Part shown: piece by piece, positions 23,230 to 32,379 of the stretch
How the letters are laid out: every line of letters starts with the position of its first letter
Position numbering within the stretch: the stretch's first letter is position 1
Origin: Planctomycetaceae bacterium
Lineage (GTDB): Bacteria; Planctomycetota; Planctomycetia; Planctomycetales; Planctomycetaceae
Direction: 5' to 3'
NCBI GenBank assembly: GCA_018699955.1
Contig: JABISG010000055.1
Span: 1-48,182, forward strand
DNA: 48,182 nt
Program-made: the position numbers and the translations under genes
Notes under the pieces: generated by a model
Seen by the model: only the letters and a program-made list of their open reading frames with translations
Told to the model about the DNA's origin: nothing
The model's database searches: none

Positions 23230-25671
23230 TCAATTCAAATACCGAAACTCCGCCGCCGCGAATAGCGACTGGCAGAAACTGGTCCATGCTTCCAGTTGTT
23301 GTTTTTCGGCGGCTTCGCCTGTTAGCCCTTCATCAACCGCGGCCTGCAAGAAGTCAGCCGACTGTTTGAATTCCTTCTTTGTTGGATGACGTCCGAAACA
23401 GCTTAAGAAGACGTAGGAAATTCGTTCTCGCTCATTGCCGTCGAGTTGCAGCGCCTTGCCCGACAGCGATTCGGACATCTCGATCACCAACGAGTTATTC
23501 ATCAGAAACAGCGACTGCGTCGGCACGTTGGTTACGTCCCGGCGTCCCTGCAAGTTCGACGGATCGGGGAAGTCGAACGTCTTCAGAATATCGATCATCG
23601 CCGTGCGGAGAATGGGCAGATAGACGCCGCGGCGATAGAACTTTTCCTTGAGCGGTTTCTCGTTGATTCCACGACCGACTTCTCCATCGCCGATTCGCGC
23701 GACGACGGATGTTTCCGGCCGTGACAGATCCAGTTTTCCTGCTGACGAGAGCAGTCCGTCACGAATCGCCTCGGCTTCCAACCGACGACGATTGGCCCGC
23801 CAGAGCATGCGGTCCTCGGGATCGATGGCGTATGCTTTTTCGTCAAACGCGGTTGATAGTCGATACGTCCGCGAGCGAATCACCTCTCGAATCAGTTTCT
23901 TCGTCGAACCCCCGTTTTCAACAAAGCGGTTCGACAGCCAATCCAACAGTTGCGGATGCGAGGGGGGGCTGCCGTTGACGCCGAAGTTATCGACCGTTTC
24001 GACAAGACCGCGACCGAACAGGTGTTGCCAGATCCGGTTGACGGCGACTCGCGTCGCGAGCGGATTGTCGGCATGGGTGATCCACTTCGCCAACTGCAGC
24101 CGGCCACTTTGCTTCGAGTCCACGCTTGGTGCACCGTCGAATGAAACGAATGACAGAAACCCTCGGGGAACAACGTCGCCACGACTCTTTCTGTCGCCGC
24201 GAATCAGAACGGCCATGTCGGCTGTTTTCGGCGCATCGGTCACCCCCATCGCGAACTGCAGTTTGAGTAGTTCCTGCTGTTGTTGTATCGTCTTGAATTG
24301 CGCATCCAATAGGTCAAACCTCTGTTTGGCTGCCGCGATCGTCTCTTTGTTCTTCTTCTTACCTCGCTGCAGGTTTTGGAGTTTCTTCTGTGCGGTGCCG
24401 CGCTGCTTTTGTACCTTGGCGAATTCCTTCTGCAACTCCTCGGCACGTTTCAGTTTCTGCTTAGGGTCGTCGCCGAGAACCATCCACACTTTCGCCGCAT
24501 CACTGGCCTTCTTCGGCCGCTTTAGTCCACCACCGTATAACGTCTTCGTGCTGTTGAAAATTCCCGCGAGTGCATAGTAGTCGGCTGTTGGAATGGGATC
24601 GAACTTGTGATCATGGCATCGCGCACAGCTGGCCGTCATTCCCAGAAACCCGCGTGTGACAACATCGATTTGGTCGTCGATCAGATCGAACTGTAGATTG
24701 CCGCCGGAAATTGGTTTCGAGCCAACCGCCAACAAACCGGTGGCGACTCGCTGCGAATCGCGGCGTGACGTCGAATCGGCTTCGAGCAGATCGCCGGCAA
24801 TCTGTTCTGTCACGAATTGACTGAAGGGCATGTCGGCATTGAATGCATCGATCGCCCAGTTGCGATACCGCCAGGCATAAGGAAACAGCACATCGCGGCT
24901 TTTGCCGTTCGATTCCGCATAGCGTGCGACATCCAGCCAATGCCGCGCCCAACGCGCGCCAAACTGCGGTGATTCGAGTAATTGATCGACGAGAGATTCG
25001 ATTGCCGATTGCGCGTCGGCATTGTAGTTCTTCACAAAGTCTTCGACGGCAGCAGGTGAGGGTGGCAGGCCGATCACATCGAAGTGAATCCGGCGGCACA
25101 ACGTGTATGCGTCGGCGCCAGCAACCGGGGCAATGCCTTTTTCTTCGAGGCGTGCGAGGATGAAACTGTCAATGTCATTGATAGGCCATGCGCCATCTTT
25201 CACCTTGGGCAGCTCAGACTTCTTGACCGGCTTGAGCGACCACAAGGCCTCGGCCCGTTGTGCGAGTTTGTCGTTGACCTTCTTCGGTCGACGTGGATCG
25301 GGCGCTCCCATCGCCACCCACTTGCGGAAATCGGCAATCACATCATCGGGGAGTTTATCATCCGGGGGCATTTCCAACCCGTCGCGGTACTCCATCGCAT
25401 CGACCAGCAGACTACGCTCGGCCTTCTCCATCGAAACTGCCGGCCCGGATTCTCCTCCTTTGAGAATGGCAGCGCGGCTGTCGAGTAATAGCTTGCCCCC
25501 GATGTCATCGGATTTTGCCGAATGGCATTCGTAACAATGATCGACGAGAATGGGGCGGATCTTCTTTTCAAAAAACTCAATTTGTTGCTTCGTTGGTTCG
25601 TCTTCCGCCAGCGCAATCGTTGGGACACACAACAACAGCCAAACGATGGAGCCGCGGATGGGGTGTCGCAT
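23230..25671 (-). CDS. Planctomycete cytochrome PSCyt1-DUF1549-DUF1553 protein
   Basis: The product is 813 residues with a signal peptide (SIVWLLLCVPTIALA). A c-type haem motif CYECH occurs at residues 46-50 in the PSCyt1 domain (FFEKKIRPILVDHCYECHS, later LEMPPDDKLP supplying a possible distal Met). DUF1549 follows (about 155-360), with a second CARCH near 346 in GMTASCARCHDHKFDPIP. A lysine-rich coiled-coil insertion lies at about 400-470. DUF1553 (about 520-790) ends the protein (ADNPLATRVAVNRIWQHLFG, GRGLVETVDNFG). The protein is exported and haem-binding. It is the first gene of an operon with the DUF1501 gene. The family is characteristic of Planctomycetota, and its physiological role is unproven. 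Confidence 0.95.
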   Translation of the reverse strand: MRHPIRGSIVWLLLCVPTIALAEDEPTKQQIEFFEKKIRPILVDHCYECHSAKSDDIGGKLLLDSRAAILKGGESGPAVSMEKAERSLLVDAMEYRDGLEMPPDDKLPDDVIADFRKWVAMGAPDPRRPKKVNDKLAQRAEALWSLKPVKKSELPKVKDGAWPINDIDSFILARLEEKGIAPVAGADAYTLCRRIHFDVIGLPPSPAAVEDFVKNYNADAQSAIESLVDQLLESPQFGARWARHWLDVARYAESNGKSRDVLFPYAWRYRNWAIDAFNADMPFSQFVTEQIAGDLLEADSTSRRDSQRVATGLLAVGSKPISGGNLQFDLIDDQIDVVTRGFLGMTASCARCHDHKFDPIPTADYYALAGIFNSTKTLYGGGLKRPKKASDAAKVWMVLGDDPKQKLKRAEELQKEFAKVQKQRGTAQKKLQNLQRGKKKNKETIAAAKQRFDLLDAQFKTIQQQQELLKLQFAMGVTDAPKTADMAVLIRGDRKSRGDVVPRGFLSFVSFDGAPSVDSKQSGRLQLAKWITHADNPLATRVAVNRIWQHLFGRGLVETVDNFGVNGSPPSHPQLLDWLSNRFVENGGSTKKLIREVIRSRTYRLSTAFDEKAYAIDPEDRMLWRANRRRLEAEAIRDGLLSSAGKLDLSRPETSVVARIGDGEVGRGINEKPLKEKFYRRGVYLPILRTAMIDILKTFDFPDPSNLQGRRDVTNVPTQSLFLMNNSLVIEMSESLSGKALQLDGNERERISYVFLSCFGRHPTKKEFKQSADFLQAAVDEGLTGEAAEKQQLEAWTSFCQSLFAAAEFRYLN

Positions 25672-25807
25672 GATTGTGTCTGTTCTGGTGGTAGGAAGGT
25701 GTGACGGTTCGCTTTTGACTGTCGGATGGTCAATGAGCGGGCGGGATTACCAGCATAAATTGTAACGAAAATGCAGCCACAGACACAATGAAATCCGCGT
25801 GGGCAAA

Positions 25808-25843
25808 ACAAAAAGACCCCACCTGCCAAATGTCAGGTGGGGC
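25808..25843 (-). terminator. Rho-independent terminator after the OB-like lipoprotein gene
   Basis: On the minus strand a perfect 9-bp stem (CCCCACCTG/CAGGTGGGG, 25817-25825 with 25834-25842) with an 8-base loop is followed by TTTTTGTTTTG. It lies 75 bases past the stop codon of the gene at 25919-26533. Confidence 0.88.
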
Positions 25844-25918
25844 CTATATCTTTGTTTCTGCCGCCGAGACCGCCATATCGTTCGGCCATCGGAAATCGTT
25901 TCGTAAGACGAGCGTTGC

Positions 25919-26533
25919 TTAGCGGTCCTTGTTGCTTGCGAGTCGGGTGCGGGCTACGAGACGCCGGTCGGCAATGGTGACGGTCCGAACCTTGCGAACC
26001 CGATAGAGCGGACCGGAAAGGTACAAACTCGGACGCTCGGCCAGAATCTCACCCTCGATATAGACGCAGTCGCCGTCGGAGAATTCGTCGAGCCGAATAT
26101 CCGGAGCGAGAACCATGCTGCCGCCGTGAGTGTCGATCTGGTCTAACTCAAGGAAGCGGATTTTCCAGTCGCCACCGGGGACATGGACGCGGTGCAGTTT
26201 GCCGACGAGCCAGACATAGTTGTCACCACGACCGTAAACGGTACCGGAACGAGGTAGCGGCGGTTGTGGCAATGCAGCGACTCTGACGGGAGCAACCGGC
26301 TCTTGACGTTTCTGAACGACCGTCTCCTCGACGACCGGTTCTTCTTCGACCACCTCCACGGGCACCGCGATTGGAGCGCAGGGGCTGGGGCAGGTACCGG
26401 TCGATGGATCACATTGGACGTGAGCCGTGCCGATGGTTGCGTTGGAACAATGCTGGCACTGCTTGGGATGAGATTGACATCCCGCCGCTCCGGCAATGGC
26501 GACAAGTGCCAAGGTACAGAAAGATTTATACAT
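25919..26533 (-). CDS. Lipoprotein with a possible OB-like domain
   Basis: The product is 204 residues; the ATG at 26533 has GAGGGAA nine bases upstream. A lipoprotein signal ends in AGAAGC (lipobox Cys near residue 19). A cysteine-rich patch follows (CQHCSNATIG, CDPSTGTCPSPC, about residues 26-53), then a Glu/Val/Pro-rich linker. The folded part (about 100-200) reads as beta strands, NYVWLVGKLHRVH, KIRFLELDQIDTHGGSMVL and GDCVYIEGEILAE, which resembles an OB-fold, though no family is certain. It has its own terminator downstream. It follows the DUF11-repeat gene by 131 bases on the same strand, and the pair may form a cell-envelope unit. Confidence 0.65.
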   Translation of the reverse strand: MYKSFCTLALVAIAGAAGCQSHPKQCQHCSNATIGTAHVQCDPSTGTCPSPCAPIAVPVEVVEEEPVVEETVVQKRQEPVAPVRVAALPQPPLPRSGTVYGRGDNYVWLVGKLHRVHVPGGDWKIRFLELDQIDTHGGSMVLAPDIRLDEFSDGDCVYIEGEILAERPSLYLSGPLYRVRKVRTVTIADRRLVARTRLASNKDR

Positions 26534-26664
26534 GATCGGGAATTCCCTCGATTAGTTTCGGCATTTCAATGCCGCTCGTCGGTGGGCTGGAGTCTTTTCG
26601 ATCCGGGCCGCACCGACGAGTGGAGTCATACTCGTTAGAGTTCCTGGCTTCACTCACGAAGCGA

Positions 26665-28482
26665 CTAGTCACGATAGACTTGCGTACTTTCCAACTCTGT
26701 GACAGGCGTCTTCAGGCTATCGGTTGTCACTTGAACTTCCACGCGGGCATCGCCAGCCTTGGACGCTCGCACTTTGAGGCGATAGATGGCGTCGGCTCGC
26801 GGAGCCAGCTTCGACAGTTCACCGAAGCGAATCGTACGTCCGTCGATCTTGTTGCCAGTCGGGCCATCGGCACTAATGATCTTCATCCCTTCCGGAACGG
26901 TTGCCTTAATATTCACCGACTTGGCGAAGTCTGTTCCCTGGTTCGTGACCAGGATTTCGTACACCGTCTCAGCACCAACTTCGACCGGATCGGCAACATC
27001 GACAACTTCAAGCAGGATGGCGGCGATGCCGTCCACCTTGGTCGATTGTTGTGCTCTGGCCTTGAGGCCGCGTTCGGCGACTGCTTGAGCGAAGATCGGG
27101 TATTCGCCCGGCTCTTGTGCCCGCAGCTTAAATGTCCCCACGAACTCTTTGCCAACTTCGAGCGTTCCAACAAACCAGTTGACGGTCTTGCTTGTGCTGT
27201 CGAATCGGCCGCCGTGGCCGGCTTCCAGGTAGGCGAAGGCTTTGGGAATGGCACAGCGGAGTCCCACGTTTTGGGCTGCAGCGGTACCGGTGTTCTTAAT
27301 CCGAACGGTGTAAGCGGCCGGTCGGGTCACGTAACGGAACTTGGGTCCGGAGATGACAAGGTCAAGTCGTGCTCCGAGTGCGGTGACTTCCTTGGTTGCT
27401 TCGTCACGAAGACCGTGGTCTGCCGTGGCGATGAATTCACTGGCGTATTTGCCCAAGTCGGCCGCTTTGGCGTGAACCTGGATCGATCGCGATTCGCCGG
27501 GATTGATAACTCCCAAACGATAAATGGAAGCCTTTTCAACCCGATCGAGACCCTTTTCAAACTTGGCTTCGATACTCACGTTCGTCGCCTTGCCGGTGCC
27601 GGGGTTTTGCACGGTGAGCGTGTAGACGACTTGATTTCCAATCAGGACGGTATCCGATGCTTCGGCGATCAATTTCAGTTTCGGCTCGACAACCTTAAAG
27701 CGGGAGCTGGCCGGGATACTGAAGTTGACGCGAGCGTAACTGTTGGCCGTACCCACTTTGTCGGGAATCAGCCGCAACGAGATTCGGGCTTCTTCCTGGG
27801 GTTCGATCTTGGCAATTTCCCAGTAGGGTTGGTCGCCGGCTTCTACGGCTGCCGGTGTCGCTTTCACAAGACGGAATCCCGCGGGCAGAACCTGTCGGAC
27901 CGTAATCTGATCGACAGCCACCCGGCCACGGTTACGCAGTACGAGTTCAAAATCACCTTCCTGGCCAACGAGAATGCTTTCCGGCGTCACCCAATCCAGG
28001 GTCAGGTTCACCGACTTTGTTCCGAACGAATGGGCGCGTCCCAGCGGCTGCGGTTTTGTCGCTGCATCGATGCGAGCCTCTTCTGCCAACGCTCTGATTG
28101 CGGCGGCCGTTCGTATTGGAGCACCACCGGCGACTCTTGAGATCGGCGACGGATTGGCAATCGGGGCCGCTTCCTCAAACCCAATTTCCGAATCTGTCCT
28201 GTCCTCTTCCGGTGTGAAGTCGAAGGGATTCTCGGGGCCAGCGGCCAAAGTCTGATCTTTCGCCGGCAACTCTGCCACTCCCTTCAGGGTGACTTCGGGC
28301 AGAGGACTTGTCTCACCTTCAATTGGCAAGCGATTCAATTGCACATCGGTCTCGGCGGCTTCGCCACTCGCAAGCAACTCATTCCCGGTCGACGAGAAAA
28401 GCTGAGCGCTGATCAAAGTGCCTACAGCCAAGCAGACGATGGCGACTGGCACCATTACACGCGGACTTCTCATTTTCCTCAT
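26665..28482 (-). CDS. Large DUF11-repeat envelope protein
   Basis: The product is 605 residues. The ATG at 28482 has GGAAAGG eight bases upstream. A single N-terminal membrane segment (VMVPVAIVCLAVGTLISAQLF, about residues 9-29) anchors or exports it. Residues about 165-600 hold four beta-sandwich repeats of about 110 residues, beginning near VNLTLDWVTPESILVGQ, PKLKLIAEASDTVLIGN, LDLVISGPKFRYVTRP and AAILLEVVDVADPVEVG. Each has the 'xNxGxxxAxNVxxxxxxPxGxxxxxA' pattern of DUF11 domains. Such proteins are thought to be structural parts of the proteinaceous planctomycete surface. It resembles the lipoprotein at 9804-11156. No enzyme signature is seen. Confidence 0.8.
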   Translation of the reverse strand: MRKMRSPRVMVPVAIVCLAVGTLISAQLFSSTGNELLASGEAAETDVQLNRLPIEGETSPLPEVTLKGVAELPAKDQTLAAGPENPFDFTPEEDRTDSEIGFEEAAPIANPSPISRVAGGAPIRTAAAIRALAEEARIDAATKPQPLGRAHSFGTKSVNLTLDWVTPESILVGQEGDFELVLRNRGRVAVDQITVRQVLPAGFRLVKATPAAVEAGDQPYWEIAKIEPQEEARISLRLIPDKVGTANSYARVNFSIPASSRFKVVEPKLKLIAEASDTVLIGNQVVYTLTVQNPGTGKATNVSIEAKFEKGLDRVEKASIYRLGVINPGESRSIQVHAKAADLGKYASEFIATADHGLRDEATKEVTALGARLDLVISGPKFRYVTRPAAYTVRIKNTGTAAAQNVGLRCAIPKAFAYLEAGHGGRFDSTSKTVNWFVGTLEVGKEFVGTFKLRAQEPGEYPIFAQAVAERGLKARAQQSTKVDGIAAILLEVVDVADPVEVGAETVYEILVTNQGTDFAKSVNIKATVPEGMKIISADGPTGNKIDGRTIRFGELSKLAPRADAIYRLKVRASKAGDARVEVQVTTDSLKTPVTELESTQVYRD

Positions 28483-29083
28483 CGTACGGACCTTTCCAGC
28501 TTCGCCCAAAAATTGGAATATAACGCCCCATCAACTGGCGCTTCTCTCATTTCTCATCGGAAGGAATCGATCCACAGTTTCCGGTTCATTGGCCGTGCCC
28601 GAATAATCGGTACCACCCCTCGAAAGCATACGATTACAGCCAATCGACCGCTGAGTCGCGCCAGAGAACCGGCCGAATCCGCACAACCGGAACTCTTTCT
28701 CCCGCCACGACGACATCCAGGCGCAAAGAAACCGAAGTATTCTCCAAAACCGGCCGCGAGTCTCGCCATTGTGAGGGGCATTACTCAAATAAAATTGCGC
28801 CGTCGGCCAGAGTGGTAGTGCAACTACCCACTCGGATGTTGCTTAGTCCGCGTTTATGCCGTACGTCGATTGAGAAAGGGGGCGGGCGATTGGAGTGATT
28901 TACGGTTGATACTGACGCCGGGACGGTTTGTGTCGATTTACGATCGGGTGTTTGCTACGACTCCAATACAGGAAACTTCGCATCGCGCTGTTCTTGCCAT
29001 CGTCAATGCCCACAAGACAGGCTATTCTAGGAGAATCGAACGTCGGTTGTTTGCGACGCGGAATCTGGACCGGGAGTGTGTGA
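28483..29083. other. Divergent intergenic region, about 600 bases
   Basis: It separates the minus-strand DUF11-repeat gene from the plus-strand DUF1501 gene and must contain promoters for both. I see no clear promoter pair, RNA gene or palindromic repeat. Open frames exist in several registers but have no ribosome binding sites or recognisable products. Confidence 0.4.
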
Positions 29084-30421
29084 ATGCTGGATATCGGGAG
29101 CTTTCGTGCCAGGAACTGTGGTGGTCTGTCGCGACGTTCGTTTCTGAGACTTGGAGCATCCGCACCGGTTGCCCTTGGACTCTCTGGACTGGGAAGCGAA
29201 GTGCTGGCCGCCGAGGCGGGACGGGCGAAGTCGGTCATCTTGCTCTGGCTTTGGGGAGCGCCCAGCCATCTCGACACGTTCGATCCCAAACCGAAAGCGC
29301 CCGCCGAATATCGCGGCCCGTTCTCACCCATCGCCACCAGGACGCCGGGTGTTCAGTTCTCCGAACTGATGCCGAGAATGGCACAACAGAGTGACCGGTT
29401 CTCTTTGATTCGATCTAATGTCTCGTCGGATGGCGGGCATCCCGGTGCCGGCACGGTTGGGCTGACCGGTTTCAAGGAATTTCCCGAGCCGGTGCAACCA
29501 AACTTCGGTTCGATTGTCTCCAAGTCGCGCGGCCACCGGGGAAAGCTTCCGCCGTTCTTTTATGTTGGACGAGGAATTCCACGCGATTTGCCCCGTCGCA
29601 TAAAAGGATATGGAGGCGGCACGCTGGGAAAGACGAGCGATCCGTTCTTGGTTAGTTGTTCCGATGTCGGCCGCGTCGAAATTCCGGCTCTCAAACTGCT
29701 CGATGGATTAACGCCAAACCGTGTAACGGATCGCAAGTCGTTATTATCGCAACTGGACGGCGTTCCCGTCGCGCTCGACAACGCCGGTTTTGCCGACTGG
29801 GACCGCACGTATCAATTGGCGTATGGGCTGCTGACAACGCCATCATCGCGAAAAGCATTTGACCTCACCGAAGAATCGCCCACAACGCGAGCGAGTTACG
29901 GACAAACAACCTTCGGCCAAAGTTGCCTGTTGGCAAGACGACTGGTGGAGAACCACGTCCCTTATATCCAGGTCAACTGGAGCGAATACGTCGAAGCAAT
30001 GTCGCCCGGCTGCGATTTCGGCTGGGACACACACATTTACAACTTCGAGTTACTGCAGGATCGTCACTGTCCAATTTTCGACCGCGCTTTTACCGCCCTG
30101 CTCGATGACCTGGATCAACGCGGCTTGCTCGACGAGACACTGGTTGTGGCGATGGGCGAATTCGGACGAACTCCGCGAATCAATAAACGGGCCTCACGCG
30201 ATCACTGGCCGCGCTGTTACTTCTCCATTTGGGCGGGTGCCGGCGTGGAACCGGGACGAGTGATCGGTGCAAGCGACAAGTTCGGCGAAGATCCCACCAC
30301 GGGGCCGATTCCCCCGCTCATGGTGGGAACAACAATCACCGAACTGGCCGGTGTCGATACCGCCAAACGTGCCGAGATGAAAGTTCTCGACGGTGGAAGG
30401 GTTATCGATGAACTGTTCTAA
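29084..30421 (+). CDS. DUF1501 Tat-exported protein
   Basis: The product is 445 residues; the ATG is preceded by GGGAG. A Tat signal (LSRRSFLRLGASAPVALGLSGLG, about residues 15-37) is followed by the family core: KSVILLWLWGAPSHLDTFDPKP, LLARRLVENHVPYIQVNWSEY, and VVAMGEFGRTPRINKRASRDHW. The GEFGRTP and RDHW segments carry likely metal ligands. It has no DUF1553 partner beside it. It overlaps the next gene (TolB-like) by 14 bases, so those two are co-transcribed and probably translationally coupled. Confidence 0.92.
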   Translation: MLDIGSFRARNCGGLSRRSFLRLGASAPVALGLSGLGSEVLAAEAGRAKSVILLWLWGAPSHLDTFDPKPKAPAEYRGPFSPIATRTPGVQFSELMPRMAQQSDRFSLIRSNVSSDGGHPGAGTVGLTGFKEFPEPVQPNFGSIVSKSRGHRGKLPPFFYVGRGIPRDLPRRIKGYGGGTLGKTSDPFLVSCSDVGRVEIPALKLLDGLTPNRVTDRKSLLSQLDGVPVALDNAGFADWDRTYQLAYGLLTTPSSRKAFDLTEESPTTRASYGQTTFGQSCLLARRLVENHVPYIQVNWSEYVEAMSPGCDFGWDTHIYNFELLQDRHCPIFDRAFTALLDDLDQRGLLDETLVVAMGEFGRTPRINKRASRDHWPRCYFSIWAGAGVEPGRVIGASDKFGEDPTTGPIPPLMVGTTITELAGVDTAKRAEMKVLDGGRVIDELF

Positions 30422-31298
30422 ACATTGGCGACGATACGTCGCGATCCTCGCCATGACGCAGTTGGCGAGCCTTGCGTCTCTGCAGGCCGCCGACCCGATT
30501 CGTCTGACAACCGACGGACATCTGAAGCACGATCCGATATTCATTCAGTCCGGGCGGGAAATCGTTTACACCCTGCTCGAAAGTCCCGTGCAGCTGCGCT
30601 TGATGCGGCTTAAGTTGACCGGTAAGACCACTTCACCCCTGCATGCCAACGTCTCGAAGAATGAATTCGAGCCGGACTTTTCTCCGGACGGACGGTACGA
30701 AGTCTTCGTTCAGAGCCGCGGAAACCTCAGCCTGGCGCTCGTCATTCGTGACACCAAACAGAACGTCGATGCGGAAATCAGACCATCGGGCGGCTTTTCC
30801 GGTTTGCGAAGTCCGGCAATTTCCCCCGACATGAAACGCGTGTTGTACTGTTACCCGGAAGATGGCCGCCAGCAGATTTATTCGGTCAACATGCAGGCCA
30901 AAGATCGCAATGCCCTCACCAACAGCGGCGGCGTTAACAATTGGCCCTGCTTCTCGCGCGATGGAAAACAAATCGTGTTCGGATCAACGCGCGACGGCAA
31001 CTATGATCTCTACCTGATGAACGCCGACGGCACTGCCGTTCGCCGATTGACGACGAACCCGTTCCAGGACATTCGCCCCAACATTTCTCCCGACGGAAAA
31101 CGGATTGCCTTCACCAGCAGCCGCGACGGCAACTACGAGATTTATGTCATCAACACCGATGGCAGCGGCCTGAAGCGGCTCACCAACCATCCGGAGCGCG
31201 ACGACTATCCCGCCTGGCATCCCGATGGGAAGAAACTCGTCATTGTCTCCGAGCGAGACGGACGTCACGACCTGTACCTTATCGACGTTGACCGCTAA
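30408..31298 (+). CDS. Exported TolB-like beta-propeller protein (PD40/WD40-like repeats)
   Basis: The product is 296 residues. The ATG at 30408 has GGAAGGG six bases upstream and lies inside the end of the DUF1501 gene. A signal peptide ends near LASLQA. The rest is a run of about six PD40 blades of about 43 residues, clearest in KNEFEPDFSPDGRYEVF, NNWPCFSRDGKQIVFGS, DIRPNISPDGKRIAFTS and DDYPAWHPDGKKLVIVS. The last three share the extended unit 'SxRDGxYxxYxxNxDGxxxxRLTxxP'. It is a periplasmic scaffold or binding protein like TolB, but no tol/pal genes are nearby, so the name tolB is not given. It is coupled to the upstream DUF1501 gene. Confidence 0.88.
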   Translation: MNCSKHWRRYVAILAMTQLASLASLQAADPIRLTTDGHLKHDPIFIQSGREIVYTLLESPVQLRLMRLKLTGKTTSPLHANVSKNEFEPDFSPDGRYEVFVQSRGNLSLALVIRDTKQNVDAEIRPSGGFSGLRSPAISPDMKRVLYCYPEDGRQQIYSVNMQAKDRNALTNSGGVNNWPCFSRDGKQIVFGSTRDGNYDLYLMNADGTAVRRLTTNPFQDIRPNISPDGKRIAFTSSRDGNYEIYVINTDGSGLKRLTNHPERDDYPAWHPDGKKLVIVSERDGRHDLYLIDVDR

Positions 31299-31429
31299 GC
31301 AGGTTGCTTGCGAGGGGCACCCTCAACTCGGGTGAAGCCGCCGTTGGTGTGCATGGCCGCCGATTTTCGGGTAGGCTGGCATCGTATCGATTGACCAACC
31401 CCGCGCCCGTTGTGAACGAGGACTCTTCC

Positions 31430-32302
31430 ATGTTGATTGCCAACTGTGCCAGCCGTCTGGCGGTTATGATGTGCATTGTTTCAGGCGTGTTGCTGACGAC
31501 GAACTCACTTGCCGCCGACGATAAAGACGAGGAGCCTGCTACGAAGATTGTCTATCAGGAAGACCTCGTTTACGGCCGGGTGCATGGCGCGGGGTTGCTC
31601 GCCGACGTTGCTTACCCTGAATCGGACAAGCCACTGCCGGCAATCATCTCGGTTCACGGCGGCCGTTGGCGCGGTGGACACAAACGCGACGGTTCGACCA
31701 TCAAGGTGAAACAGTGGGCCGGCTTTGGATTCTGGTCGATGTCAATCGACTATCGGCTCGTCGGTGCGACTCCGGCACCTGCCTGCTATCAGGATTTTCA
31801 GTGCGCTATCCGTTACGTTCACGCGCATGCCAAGCAGCACAACATCGACACCGATCGCATCTTTCTCATCGGCCAGTCGGCCGGCGGACACATGGTCTCA
31901 CTGGCAGCAACCTTGGGTGACGGCAGGTTCCCGCGTACCGGAGGCTGGGAAAAGGCAAGCAACGATGTGCGGGCTGTGATCAGCGTGGCAGCCAATTACG
32001 AAAACAACACGCTCAGCTGGGGAAACATCTGGGCGCCGGCAAGTGGCGACCTCGTCAAAGCCCGCGCTTATGCTTCGCCTGTCAATCACATCAGCAAGAC
32101 AACGAAGCCGCTGCTGATTCTGCATTCCGACAATGATCGCTCGGTGCCAATTGCCAACGCGCTCTTGATGGTCGATGCCCTCAAAAAGGCCGATGCGAAC
32201 TTCAAGTTTCATCGCTACCCCTCGATGGGCCACATGGGCATCACCCCCGAAGTGATCGAGCGTTCGCTGGAGTTCATCGAACAGCAATCGACAAGCGACT
32301 AA
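31430..32302 (+). CDS. Exported alpha/beta-hydrolase (esterase/lipase, BD-FAE-like)
   Basis: The product is 290 residues. The ATG at 31430 has GAGGA eight bases before it; a signal peptide ends at LAADD. The fold is clear: oxyanion HGGRW, nucleophile elbow GQSAGG with the catalytic Ser, acid Asp in HSDNDRSVP, and His in SMGHMG. The sequence SVHGGRWRGGHK with DYRLVGATPAPACYQDFQCAIRYVHAH is typical of carboxylesterases acting on small or polymer-linked esters, such as acetyl or feruloyl groups. The neighbourhood of sugar-directed genes favours removing ester decorations from polysaccharides, but that is inference. It follows the TolB-like gene by 131 bases. Confidence 0.9.
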   Translation: MLIANCASRLAVMMCIVSGVLLTTNSLAADDKDEEPATKIVYQEDLVYGRVHGAGLLADVAYPESDKPLPAIISVHGGRWRGGHKRDGSTIKVKQWAGFGFWSMSIDYRLVGATPAPACYQDFQCAIRYVHAHAKQHNIDTDRIFLIGQSAGGHMVSLAATLGDGRFPRTGGWEKASNDVRAVISVAANYENNTLSWGNIWAPASGDLVKARAYASPVNHISKTTKPLLILHSDNDRSVPIANALLMVDALKKADANFKFHRYPSMGHMGITPEVIERSLEFIEQQSTSD

Positions 32303-32321
32303 AACGGCTGCTTGTTTAGCG

Positions 32322-32338
32322 GCGGGGCATCGCCCCGC
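32322..32338. repeat. Small GC-rich palindrome
   Basis: GCGGGGC-atc-GCCCCGC forms a perfect 7-bp stem between the hydrolase and the propeller-haem gene. No T tract follows. It is of the REP-like kind. Confidence 0.5.
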
Positions 32339-32379
32339 GCGTCGTTCTTCATGCGACTCATACGAATTCGGAGGTCGGA

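Noticed and set aside
26569..28140. Long open frame on the plus strand opposite the DUF11-repeat gene
   Set aside because: The minus-strand frame has a start with Shine-Dalgarno, a membrane segment and repeated domains. The plus frame has no recognisable product.
28800..28870. A tRNA-like or riboswitch-like fold in the divergent region before the DUF1501 gene
   Set aside because: The apparent pairing is short and inconsistent, and no known riboswitch core is visible.
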